Of a stretch of DNA of 26,386 bases, positions 1 through 7,370 are shown one piece after another. The number at the start of each line of letters is the position of its first letter. The first letter of the stretch is position 1. The stretch is from an archaeon (lineage in GTDB: Archaea > Thermoproteota > Bathyarchaeia > TCS64), in the NCBI GenBank assembly GCA_020444005.1, contig JAHLLU010000001.1, forward strand, positions 1-26,386, written 5' to 3'. The notes below the pieces were generated by a model. That model worked only from the letters and a program-made list of their open reading frames with translations. It searched no databases and was not told the origin of the DNA. The position numbers and the translations under genes are program-made.

Positions 1-1
1 G

Positions 2-349
2 CTGAAGAAAGGTATATTCTACCAGCTTATCAAAAACAATGTACCCTTTGTACTGGCTGGCTCAATCAGAGATGATGGACCAATCCCCGAGGTAATCAAA
101 TGCAGCAACGAGGCACAGAGACTATACCGAGAACAGGTGAAAGACGCTGACTATGTAATCATGCTAGCATCAACACTGCACAGCATAGCTGTAGGTAATA
201 TGCTACCGAGTAGAGTCAAGACAATATGCGTGGACATCAACCCGGCTGTGGTAACCAAACTCAGCGACAGGGGTACGAGTCAAGCTGTAGGTATTGTTAC
301 TGATGTGGGTACTTTCTTGCCGCTACTTGTAGCTGAGTTACGCGGATAA
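2..349 (+). CDS. Archaeal ornithine cyclodeaminase (LOR/SDH-type, TIGR00300 family), 3' part only
   Basis: The reading frame is open from base 2, so the gene begins before the window and only its last 115 codons are here. The tail shows the family signatures [34 protein letters not shown] and [10 protein letters not shown], typical of the C-terminal Rossmann-like NAD-binding half of the LOR/SDH (TIGR00300) family. Characterised archaeal members convert ornithine to proline and ammonia; cyanobacterial relatives are fused to an arginine-dihydrolase module. Whether this copy has such a fusion cannot be seen. The family call is confident. The substrate is inferred from the family. The next gene starts 29 bases downstream with its own TATA box. 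Confidence 0.88.
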   Translation: MKKGIFYQLIKNNVPFVLAGSIRDDGPIPEVIKCSNEAQRLYREQVKDADYVIMLASTLHSIAVGNMLPSRVKTICVDINPAVVTKLSDRGTSQAVGIVTDVGTFLPLLVAELRG

Positions 350-355
350 TTTATC
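348..355 (+). promoter_or_regulatory. TATA box of the alpha/beta-hydrolase gene
   Basis: AATTTATC is centred about 27 bases before the ATG at 379. This places the expected transcription start at or next to the start codon, so the mRNA is probably leaderless. No ribosome site is visible before the ATG. The element overlaps the stop codon of the upstream gene. Confidence 0.55.
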
Positions 356-378
356 CAGTCAGGTACCCAGTTTACCCT

Positions 379-1029
379 ATGACTCAATCAAAACATGTTT
401 TCACACGTGAAACAAAATACCTCCTCTATTTACCCGAAGGTTACTCGAAGGAGGAGAAATACCCGTTACTGGTTTTCCTGCATGGTGCGGGTGAACGAGG
501 TGATGACCTTGAGCTTGTCAAGATACATGGTCCACCAAAGCTCATTGAAGCAGGACATGATTTTCCATTCATCATTGTATCTCCACAGGTTCCACTGGAT
601 GAATGGTGGTCACCAGACACTGTGGCATGGCTAACAAAGGACATTATGGATAACTATAGCGTGGATACTGAGCGAGTCTACCTGACTGGGCTCAGTATGG
701 GTGGATTCGGGACATGGCGTACAGCCACCAAATATCCTGAGATGTACGCAGCTATTGCTCCTATATGTGGTGGAGGAGACCCATCGAAAGCACATCTTAT
801 CAAAGATGTACCTGTATGGGTTTTCCATGGCGCCAAAGATGATGTTGTACCCATAAAGCGCTCTGAGGAGATGTATGACGCCCTCAAAGAGTATGGTAAC
901 ATCGAGTTCACAGTGTATCCGGAAGCAAACCACGATAGCTGGACCAAGACCTATGAGAATCCAAGGCTCTACGAGTGGCTACTGAGCCACAAACGTGAAT
1001 CCAACAGCGCGGCCAGTCTCTTATATTAG
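379..1029 (+). CDS. Alpha/beta-hydrolase, predicted esterase/phospholipase type
   Basis: A 216-residue soluble protein with a complete alpha/beta-hydrolase layout. FLHGAGERGDD (about 33-43) contains the oxyanion-hole HG. The nucleophile elbow is GLSMGG, with Ser106. Asp154 or Asp155 follows in FHGAKDD, and His185 is in EANHDSW. The family pattern (HGAGERG, GLSMGGFGTW) matches small prolyl-oligopeptidase-like or carboxylesterase proteins, often annotated as phospholipase/carboxylesterase. There is no signal peptide, so it is cytoplasmic. The substrate cannot be assigned. Its stop is two bases from the stop of the convergent glycoside hydrolase gene. The start at 379 is supported by the TATA box 27 bases upstream. 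Confidence 0.85.
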   Translation: MTQSKHVFTRETKYLLYLPEGYSKEEKYPLLVFLHGAGERGDDLELVKIHGPPKLIEAGHDFPFIIVSPQVPLDEWWSPDTVAWLTKDIMDNYSVDTERVYLTGLSMGGFGTWRTATKYPEMYAAIAPICGGGDPSKAHLIKDVPVWVFHGAKDDVVPIKRSEEMYDALKEYGNIEFTVYPEANHDSWTKTYENPRLYEWLLSHKRESNSAASLLY

Positions 1030-1031
1030 GA

Positions 1032-2471
1032 TCATTGAGCCTCTATGTACACTGGTTCATCCTTGATCTCTAGAGATGATATGTCTATTGACTGTGTGGC
1101 TCCATCCCAGTATGTCACTGTCACTGTGCCTGTTAGATCAGGTAGGGTTCCCCAGCATACATAGACTGTTTTCTCGCCGGTAAACAGATACAAGTCATCC
1201 TCTATTTGCTCTACTGTGATCCATCCATCCAGTTTATCCACCAAAGTATCAAACGCGTAATACATCTCCTGTGGGCCCTCTCGACCTATCACCCATGTCG
1301 ACTCTACACCGGGGCTCTCTTCCAAACCAACATAGAATATCTTCTCTGCGCCTCCACTGTACGCTCTAACATAACTTTTAGTGATAAAAAATGCCCATTC
1401 CTCGCCTGTTGGCTGGTCTTTTTCCATCTTGTTGCCATATTGTGCTTCGGTTACCCAGAATGGTTTTTCGATTTCGAATGAGGCTAGGTAGTCTCTGTAC
1501 TCGGATGCCATGAGGTTCTCTGAGCTTTGACCAATACTGTGAATATTAGCGATGTCAAAGTAATCAGCACCCCCATCAGCCAAGACACTATCCCAGAAAT
1601 CAGTTGAATCACCGTGAAGCCCGGACATTCCACCCTGTACGACTATAGCGTTTGGGTCTGCCTGCTTCACTGCGTTATAGGTTGTTTCTAGTATCTCATG
1701 GTACTCTTCTGGTGTGCCTGTGAAGAATACTAGGTCTTCCTGCATTGATGGCTCGTTGGATACCTCCCAGTACTTGATGGGCATGGTTAACCCCGGCATA
1801 TCATCTACACCGTCACCATCATAACGCTCAACAACAGCAGAGACAAAGGCACTATACACCTCCATATCACACGGCTTACCTCTGTATTCGCCTATCTCTC
1901 GGAACATCTTTGTCTCCATACTAGATAATCTGGTGTTACAGACCTCTTGATCCCAGTCAGCGAAAGGCCAGATAGTAGCAATAATATTGATCTGGTACTC
2001 CTGTGATCTCTGTACCTCTGCGTCTGCTTCACTCCAGTCATAGGAGCCTTGTTCTTTCTCAATTAACCCCCAGACAAATGGTCCCGGGTGTGGACGCTGC
2101 CAATAAATTCCTAAATCAGTCATTTCTTCGAGGTGTTCAGGGTGCATGAAACCAAAGTGCCTGTATTCATGGGTAATGTTGAGCATAACAGGTTGGGGAT
2201 CTGGATTGGTTTCCCCTTGTTCTTCAGGGTCTTCTTGTTCTTGGGGGTCAGTCTCTTCTGGCTCTGTTGTTGTTTCTTCTGGTTCGGTTGACACAGTGGT
2301 GTCTGGTTCCTCTGTGGTGGTTTCTGTTTCCTCGGGGGTTTCAGGTTGGTCTGTTTCTTGTTTGGTGTCTGTTTGGTCGCTTGATTGGAGTGTTTTGTAG
2401 GTTAGGGCTCCGCCTATTGCTAGGACAGCGATGATGGCCATGACTAGGATTGATTTATTCACAGGGATCAA
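1032..2471 (-). CDS. Membrane-anchored extracellular glycoside hydrolase, clan GH-A type
   Basis: 479 residues. An N-terminal hydrophobic segment (about 7-26) acts as an uncleaved anchor or signal. A Thr/Glu/Pro-rich, highly acidic linker (about 31-94) follows, then a TIM-barrel-like catalytic region. The sequence WEVSNEPS holds the likely acid/base Glu240 (clan-A N-E-P), and FWVTEAQYG holds the likely nucleophile Glu342. The barrel start (FGFMHPEHLEEM...IYWQRPHPGPFVW) resembles GH39/GH5-like proteins, but I cannot fix the family. The active site probably faces outside, held off the membrane by the linker. Start: TTG at 2471, or GTG at 2462, given a TATA box at 2491-2498; neither has a clear ribosome site. 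No other sugar genes lie beside it. Confidence 0.78.
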   Translation of the reverse strand: MIPVNKSILVMAIIAVLAIGGALTYKTLQSSDQTDTKQETDQPETPEETETTTEEPDTTVSTEPEETTTEPEETDPQEQEDPEEQGETNPDPQPVMLNITHEYRHFGFMHPEHLEEMTDLGIYWQRPHPGPFVWGLIEKEQGSYDWSEADAEVQRSQEYQINIIATIWPFADWDQEVCNTRLSSMETKMFREIGEYRGKPCDMEVYSAFVSAVVERYDGDGVDDMPGLTMPIKYWEVSNEPSMQEDLVFFTGTPEEYHEILETTYNAVKQADPNAIVVQGGMSGLHGDSTDFWDSVLADGGADYFDIANIHSIGQSSENLMASEYRDYLASFEIEKPFWVTEAQYGNKMEKDQPTGEEWAFFITKSYVRAYSGGAEKIFYVGLEESPGVESTWVIGREGPQEMYYAFDTLVDKLDGWITVEQIEDDLYLFTGEKTVYVCWGTLPDLTGTVTVTYWDGATQSIDISSLEIKDEPVYIEAQ

Positions 2472-2490
2472 CGGTGATTATCCATGTGGA

Positions 2491-2498
2491 TATTTTAT
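2491..2498 (-). promoter_or_regulatory. TATA box of the glycoside hydrolase gene
   Basis: ATAAAATA on the minus strand, centred 23 bases before the TTG at 2471 and 32 before the GTG at 2462. A perfect 7-base inverted repeat lies upstream at 2511-2526. Confidence 0.45.
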
Positions 2499-2510
2499 GG
2501 TTTCCCAAAA

Positions 2511-2526
2511 ATTGATACATATCAAT
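2511..2526. repeat. Perfect inverted repeat ATTGATA-CA-TATCAAT
   Basis: Two 7-base arms are separated by CA. It sits in the short gap between the end of the SCP2-cupin gene and the TATA box of the glycoside hydrolase gene. It could be a regulator site just upstream of the hydrolase promoter, or a weak AT-rich hairpin at the end of the SCP2-cupin transcript. Confidence 0.4.
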
Positions 2527-2545
2527 AATAGAGAACAGGAATCCG

Positions 2546-3232
2546 TTACATTATCGGCGTATTCCAAGCAAGCCAAAGAAGCTGCATAGTCTCCAATGCG
2601 GTAACACTATGTGAAGCATTCACTGGAATGTATACCGCTGAATCAGGTTCTAATGTCACCCTTGCATCACCTATCTGAGCCTCTCCTCTCCCCTTGATTA
2701 TTACAAATACCTGTGGATACGGGTCTTTTTCACCTGACTCATTAAGGGTCTCACCTTCGTCAATAGTATACCAACCGGATCTGAGTCCATCACCATAAAC
2801 CAGAGGAATAGGATGAGCCCCATGGGCTTCTCCCGCCAAACTCTGGTTGAGTTTCTTGATCTTTGGTTTTCCGGGGGTGAAGAAGAAGGTCATCAATGTG
2901 TATAGTGTGCTCATGATTTGGTTTGTCTTGGTTGTGTTGATTATATCGAAGTCGATCGGTCTTTTCTCAGAGTATTTGGATCTACCTATCAGTGCACCGA
3001 AATCGGCTTTGCCAGCGATTATATTATTGAAGACTGTTTTAGTCATCAATATTCTTGCGTCAGGGTTATGGCTGCCTTCTTGTAGAGTGATTTTATTATG
3101 AATATAGAGTGTCGCGTTTTCCTGTACATCTGTTAGCACTATCTCTACGGATACAGGTTCAGATGTGGTAATTTGTTCAACGTATTCTAATGCGTCATCT
3201 GTAAGTTGTCTTAACCCATCAATCAAGCTCAT
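2546..3232 (-). CDS. SCP2-like lipid-binding domain fused to a cupin domain
   Basis: 228 residues in two parts. Residues about 1-105 look like an SCP2/sterol-carrier fold: an N-terminal helix, ATLYIHNKITL, then DARILMTKTVFNNIIAGKAD, the usual region where SCP2 proteins test a substrate in a hydrophobic tunnel. Residues about 125-228 are a small cupin: YPQVFVIIKGRGEAQIGD, then VYIPVNASHSVTAL. The cupin keeps a late His (NASH) but lacks the usual HxH first-motif histidines, so metal binding is doubtful and it may only bind a ligand. No transmembrane span or signal peptide is seen. The ATG at 3232 lies about 29 bases from an AT-rich TATA box (3258-3265). Function is unknown; lipid or hydrophobic-ligand sensing is inference. 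Confidence 0.7.
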   Translation of the reverse strand: MSLIDGLRQLTDDALEYVEQITTSEPVSVEIVLTDVQENATLYIHNKITLQEGSHNPDARILMTKTVFNNIIAGKADFGALIGRSKYSEKRPIDFDIINTTKTNQIMSTLYTLMTFFFTPGKPKIKKLNQSLAGEAHGAHPIPLVYGDGLRSGWYTIDEGETLNESGEKDPYPQVFVIIKGRGEAQIGDARVTLEPDSAVYIPVNASHSVTALETMQLLWLAWNTPIM

Positions 3233-3270
3233 GGATAACCAGTGAAAGAAAGTGGCAATAAAAAATAACT

Positions 3271-4500
3271 CTATCTATCCACTGCCTCAACTATATTCGT
3301 CATCAAGGTCTCCACAAACAGGTTACGCTGATCCCTTGGAGGATTATCGTTGCCCATCCGCATCACCACCAAATCCAGACTGGGAACCACGTAACAGTCA
3401 TTGATGTTATGACCCCTTGAGCCATAACAGTCCCTTGGCACGTTTTCCCATGTGTCCTGAACCCAGAAAGTGTACCCATAGTTGTGGGCGTCACCGTTTG
3501 CCTGTTTGAACCTGCTTGTGGCTTGTTTAATCCAAGCCTCTGGTACCAACTGTTTATCGCCCCATCTTCCCTTGTTGAGCCAGAGGTATCCTAATCGTGC
3601 ATAGTCTCGTGCTGTGCATCTGAATGTGCTACCCACGATAGTATTGTAACCGTAGGGACTCAGGCTTCTATCTGCGCCATATGCATTGCATTCCTTGCTT
3701 CCGCCTACCCCCCAACCCGGTGTGTCGCTGAAGTTGAGTTCCCTTGGATCATTGTACACCATGTCCCTGTATGCGTTGGTCTTGAGTTCTATAGGCATCC
3801 CAATTTCCGAGAGAACCCGATCATAGATGTAGGGTCCAACCATCTCGCCTGTCATGTTTCTCATAGCGAGCGCCATCTGCTCCAACCCAAAATTACTATA
3901 ATTAAAGCCATAACCGGGCTCAAATAGAAGTTGATGATGATCAGGTACACCATCGAAGCGCCACCACCCAAAACAATACTCGTACATCTGATATGCGCCA
4001 GTATATTCCTTGAAGTGGTGCCTTGGGCTTGGTGCCAACCATGGTTCATCTGATGCGTGTCCGCTGGTCATGCTGATTACGTGTTTTACCTTGATGTCTT
4101 GTTTCCGTGGATCGGTTATTGGCTGGTCCCATATCTGGGGTATCAGCGACTCGTCACGACTCTTACCAACAAGCAATGTATCGAGATTCACACGGTCATT
4201 GTACTCATCTAGGAAGATGCCGACACCTGTACCGAACACTGATTTCGTGGATGACTTTACATCGTTGCATGATTCTCGGGTCCATGGCTGAGGCCCACCC
4301 ACGGAGCCTGTGACATAGCTCTCAGCGATTATTTCACCGTTGTAAACAACAACCAATGCGCCTCCATGGCTCGTGGTACAATCCGCTTTATCATGATAAT
4401 TTACTGCTTCAGCTAGTTTTGAGGCGTTTACTCCATGCTTCGTGGGGTCGGCTACACGCCAGCCTCCTTCTTTTTCGGGTGGTGGATAAAACTCGGGCAT
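3271..4500 (-). CDS. Beta-lactamase-fold serine hydrolase (class C / EstB-like)
   Basis: 409 residues of the penicillin-binding/beta-lactamase superfamily. Catalytic Ser83 and Lys86 lie in SSTK. Tyr201-Ser-Asn203 is the YxN motif in GFNYSNFG. A late GSRGHN (about 360-365) takes the place of the KTG strand. FEPGYGFNYSN, ARDYARLGYLWLNKGRW and DLVVMRMGND are typical of class-C-like esterases and D-aminopeptidase relatives. There is no signal peptide, which argues against a periplasmic antibiotic-resistance role; an intracellular esterase or amidase is more likely. A TATA-like ATAATAAA (4529-4536) suggests a leader of only a few bases. The gene follows the flavoprotein gene by 36 bases on the same strand. 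Confidence 0.82.
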   Translation of the reverse strand: MPEFYPPPEKEGGWRVADPTKHGVNASKLAEAVNYHDKADCTTSHGGALVVVYNGEIIAESYVTGSVGGPQPWTRESCNDVKSSTKSVFGTGVGIFLDEYNDRVNLDTLLVGKSRDESLIPQIWDQPITDPRKQDIKVKHVISMTSGHASDEPWLAPSPRHHFKEYTGAYQMYEYCFGWWRFDGVPDHHQLLFEPGYGFNYSNFGLEQMALAMRNMTGEMVGPYIYDRVLSEIGMPIELKTNAYRDMVYNDPRELNFSDTPGWGVGGSKECNAYGADRSLSPYGYNTIVGSTFRCTARDYARLGYLWLNKGRWGDKQLVPEAWIKQATSRFKQANGDAHNYGYTFWVQDTWENVPRDCYGSRGHNINDCYVVPSLDLVVMRMGNDNPPRDQRNLFVETLMTNIVEAVDR

Positions 4501-4536
4501 CTTAGACCAGAAATAAGAGGTGTTGGGGATAATAAA

Positions 4537-5124
4537 CTACTCTTTGAGACGCAGGGCTAGCTCCGCGATTGCTTTCCCTAGGTCGCTTGATGTACGCATA
4601 CCTTCCTCATCCTTGAGCACATCACCGGGTGCACTACCAACAGCGTTGGCGTAACTGGTTATCCCGGGTACAATCATCTTCTGGCTCAAGATAAACAACA
4701 ACTGCTGTGTCCAGACATTTGCTAGTCCAGTACGCCTCGCTATACTGATGGCGCCTGCCACTTTTCCGTCAAACGTTGTTCTACCTCTCGCCCCGCTATT
4801 ATAGTAGCCTGTTCTGTCGATGAGGGCTTTCATCTGGGGGGTCATGGACTCAAAGTAGCTTGGGCTCGCCATTATGATGCCATCTGCTTCAGCCATCTTG
4901 TTGAATACATGCATAAAGTCGTCCTTTATGACGCATTCACCTGTCTTTGAACAGGCATCACATGCTCTACAGGGCTCGACCTTGTTCTCTGATATCAATA
5001 TTAGATCGGTCTCTGCTCCTGCTTCACGTGCTGATTTTAACGCGTTCTCTACTATGAGTTCAGTGTTACCACCCTTTCTAGGGCTACCAACGATTCCAAT
5101 TACAAGTACCATATGTAGGGGCAT
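4537..5124 (-). CDS. Iron-sulfur flavoprotein (Isf/NADPH-dependent FMN reductase family)
   Basis: 195 residues from the first ATG. GIVGSPRKGGNT (10-21) is the FMN-phosphate loop of the flavodoxin-like fold. The compact cysteine set C52-x2-C55-x2-C58-x5-C64 matches the 4Fe-4S motif of archaeal iron-sulfur flavoproteins. ASPSYFESMTPQMKALIDR (about 86-104) is the flavin-side loop of the family. These proteins move electrons from ferredoxin and can reduce O2, peroxide or quinones; the partner here is unknown. A TATA box at 5136-5140 sits 26 bases before the internal ATG at 5112 (residue 5), so a leaderless 191-residue form is the better start. The gene is divergent from the DMT transporter gene. 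Confidence 0.88.
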   Translation of the reverse strand: MPLHMVLVIGIVGSPRKGGNTELIVENALKSAREAGAETDLILISENKVEPCRACDACSKTGECVIKDDFMHVFNKMAEADGIIMASPSYFESMTPQMKALIDRTGYYNSGARGRTTFDGKVAGAISIARRTGLANVWTQQLLFILSQKMIVPGITSYANAVGSAPGDVLKDEEGMRTSSDLGKAIAELALRLKE

Positions 5125-5135
5125 ATCTTGTAACG

Positions 5136-5140
5136 TATAA
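5136..5140 (-). promoter_or_regulatory. TATA box of the flavoprotein gene
   Basis: CTTATACG on the minus strand is centred about 26 bases before the ATG at 5112. This favours that codon over the ATG at 5124 and predicts a leaderless mRNA. Confidence 0.5.
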
Positions 5141-5188
5141 GTCTACACTGGGCGCTGAGGGTGATTTATTAACTAATACGGCATCAGG

Positions 5189-6088
5189 ATGGGCATGTCG
5201 GATGAGCGCAAAACAGAGTCACAGACATATTTGTTGATGGTGCTCACCACGATGTTCTGGGGAGGCAGTTTCGTAGCAGGTAAGATCGCCTTACCTGAGT
5301 TCCCACCCATGACACTAACTTTCTTCCGGTTCCTATTGGCGACAGCGATGATATTTCCCTATATGTGGTTCAAGGAAGAAGAGAAAACCCCGAAAAAAGC
5401 GGATTACATGCTCCTATTTGGGCTGGGGCTATTGGGTATATCTGGTTATTTTGCGTTCCAGTTCACATCACTACTTTACACATCAGCGGCTAACGCGTCA
5501 ACGATAAACGCGTTGAACCCCCTCACATCCTCAATCATCGCGACTTTTTTCACCGATGAACGGTTAACCAAACGGAAAGTCGCCTTGATATTTCTAGCAT
5601 TCACAGGCGTATTGCTGACGGTGTCGGGAGGCAGTCTAGAGTTGATAATTAATATGCAGTTTAACAAGGGGGATCTAATCATGCTTCTGGCAATGATTAG
5701 TTTCGCTTTCTATGGAGTCTTCAGTAAGAGAGCGACGGCAAAGTATAGCCCCCTTCTTGTGACGGCTTATGTTTTCCTCTTCGGTTTGATTCAGATAACC
5801 CCACTTATGTTGATGGAGGGAGTCTGGATGAATGTACTAAGTTTCTCAACAAAGGCGTGGGCTGCCATCATATTCATGGCGATAGGCTCCAGTGTTGTAG
5901 GCTACTTGATTCAACAGGTTGCGATAAAACAAATCGGCGTTAACAAGACCAGCCTCTTCATCAACCTTGTACCAATCTTTGCCACGGTATTCGCTCATTT
6001 TGTTCTCGGAGACCCAATAACCCTTGTGAATATAGTTGCCATCGGCATCATTGCATCTGCTGTCTACCTCAATACTGTTGAAAAATAG
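5189..6088 (+). CDS. DMT-superfamily transporter (EamA domains)
   Basis: 299 residues, about ten hydrophobic helices in two EamA repeats. The first repeat has FWGGSFVAGKIAL, FFRFLLATAMIFPYM and ALNPLTSSIIATFFTDERLT. The second runs from about 155 and ends with LVPIFATVFAHFVLGDP. This is the classic drug/metabolite exporter layout; the substrate is unknown. A TATA-like GATTTATTAAC (5163-5172) is 22 bases from the ATG at 5189 and 28 from the in-frame ATG at 5195, so the third codon may be the true start. It shares a 64-base divergent promoter region with the flavoprotein gene. Confidence 0.88.
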   Translation: MGMSDERKTESQTYLLMVLTTMFWGGSFVAGKIALPEFPPMTLTFFRFLLATAMIFPYMWFKEEEKTPKKADYMLLFGLGLLGISGYFAFQFTSLLYTSAANASTINALNPLTSSIIATFFTDERLTKRKVALIFLAFTGVLLTVSGGSLELIINMQFNKGDLIMLLAMISFAFYGVFSKRATAKYSPLLVTAYVFLFGLIQITPLMLMEGVWMNVLSFSTKAWAAIIFMAIGSSVVGYLIQQVAIKQIGVNKTSLFINLVPIFATVFAHFVLGDPITLVNIVAIGIIASAVYLNTVEK

Positions 6089-6150
6089 GCAGAAACACCA
6101 ATCCATTACGTTTTATAGAACCTCCCCTGTGAATATTGAAGTGATTCTGG

Positions 6151-7320
6151 ATGGGAAAACGCATACCTTTCGATGAATACTATCCTATCAAGGGCGAGTA
6201 CAAACGATTCGACGCACGTAGCACAGCCTTCTCGGTAAAAAGTAAAATCTATGGCCCAGACACATTCAGTTACACACGCAAAGTATGGGATAAGATGCAG
6301 CAAGGCGTCCCGGGATTCAGTCACCCTGACATCAGCTTCAAGAACGCAGCAAACACCTCAGACAACCAAGACGGAATGGGAACAGGATACTATTCATGGG
6401 AACCCCTAGGTGTATCAGTGAAACCAGACCCTATTCCACGATGGGAGAAAACCCCAGACGAGCACGCTAAAGTTGTAAGAAAAGCAGCTAGGTATTTTGG
6501 GGCAGCACTCGTGGGCTTTACGAAGCTGGATAAACGATGGGTTTACAGTCATAGCAGTGATGGTAAGGAGATTGTGTTTGAGGATGTTGAAAGTGGGTAT
6601 ATCACCGATGAGAAAGCGGTCATCCCTGAGAGCCACAAGTATGTTATCGCGTTGGCGTTACCAATGGAGTTCAACGAGAACAGCTATGCACCAACCACCA
6701 TCGAGGTCACAAGCAACATGGGATACGCAAGAATGCATGTAACCACTGGCACAGTAGCCGAGTTCATCAGGGGCCTCGGTTGGAACGCGATCCCATGCGG
6801 CAACGACACTGCGCTAAGTGTTCCAATTGCTATACAGGCAGGTCTTGGTCACATGGGGAGAAACGGGCGCCTCATCACATGGGAGCATGGTCCACTGGTT
6901 AGAATCAGCAAAATATTCACCGATATGCCACTACCCCAGAGTCCTCCAGCCCCAAGCGGCATCATAGAGTTTTGTGAGATCTGTGAGAAATGTGCCAAAC
7001 ATTGTCCAAGCCAGTCAATTCCATTTGGACCAAGAACCTACAACCCCAAGAACGAGTCAAACAATCCCGGTCCCTTGAAATGGTACTGTGATGAGCAGAG
7101 TTGTTTTGATTATTGGCATGAGGTAGCTACTGGTTGTAGCATATGCTTCAGGGGATGTAGCTTCACGAAGAAGAAAGGATTGAGTCACGATATTGTGAAG
7201 TGGTTTATCAGAAACGTGCCTGCTTTGAACCCGTTTTTCGCTTGGAGCGATGAAGTGCTTGGGTATGGTAAGATGAATGACCCGACAAAGTACTGGGATA
7301 TTCCCTTTGAGCGGAGTTAA
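6151..7320 (+). CDS. Soluble reductive-dehalogenase-like (RdhA) Fe-S protein
   Basis: 389 residues with the RdhA core. HAKVVRKAARYFGAALVGF (about 105-123), GLGHMGRNGRLITWEHGP (231-248) and RISKIFTDMPL (251-261) match the corrinoid-binding part. C275-x2-C278-x2-C281-x3-C285 forms one 4Fe-4S cluster. C318 with C329-x2-C332-x3-C336 can form the second, as in RdhA and the related epoxyqueuosine reductase QueG. No twin-arginine signal or membrane segment is present, and no RdhB anchor gene is next to it, so it should be cytoplasmic. The ATG has GTGAT (6141-6145) five bases upstream and a TATA box at 6109-6117. Reductive dehalogenation is inferred; another corrinoid Fe-S reduction is possible. An MFS gene follows 50 bases later. 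Confidence 0.85.
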   Translation: MGKRIPFDEYYPIKGEYKRFDARSTAFSVKSKIYGPDTFSYTRKVWDKMQQGVPGFSHPDISFKNAANTSDNQDGMGTGYYSWEPLGVSVKPDPIPRWEKTPDEHAKVVRKAARYFGAALVGFTKLDKRWVYSHSSDGKEIVFEDVESGYITDEKAVIPESHKYVIALALPMEFNENSYAPTTIEVTSNMGYARMHVTTGTVAEFIRGLGWNAIPCGNDTALSVPIAIQAGLGHMGRNGRLITWEHGPLVRISKIFTDMPLPQSPPAPSGIIEFCEICEKCAKHCPSQSIPFGPRTYNPKNESNNPGPLKWYCDEQSCFDYWHEVATGCSICFRGCSFTKKKGLSHDIVKWFIRNVPALNPFFAWSDEVLGYGKMNDPTKYWDIPFERS

Positions 7321-7328
7321 ATACTCTA

Positions 7329-7336
7329 TTTTATAT
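7329..7336 (+). promoter_or_regulatory. TATA box of the MFS transporter gene
   Basis: TTTATATC lies just after the stop of the RdhA-like gene. The expected transcription start is near 7359, giving a short leader that contains GGTGAT before the TTG starts. This implies the MFS gene can be transcribed on its own. Confidence 0.5.
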
Positions 7337-7338
7337 CA

Positions 7339-7356
7339 CTACAAGGGCTCTTGTAG
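7339..7356. promoter_or_regulatory. Operator-like inverted repeat CTACAAG-GGCT-CTTGTAG
   Basis: Two perfect 7-base arms around a 4-base spacer sit between the TATA box (7329-7336) and the expected transcription start of the MFS gene. A dimeric repressor bound here would block transcription initiation. No regulator gene is adjacent. Confidence 0.5.
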
Positions 7357-7370
7357 GTTTATTCGGTGAT

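Noticed and set aside
2146..2400. Plus-strand open frame rich in Ser/Val/Gly
   Set aside because: It is the antisense of the acidic Thr/Glu/Pro linker of the glycoside hydrolase; low-complexity shadow, no start signal.
3271..4500. Antibiotic-resistance beta-lactamase
   Set aside because: No signal peptide and the motif set fits class-C-like esterases or peptidases as well; resistance cannot be supported.
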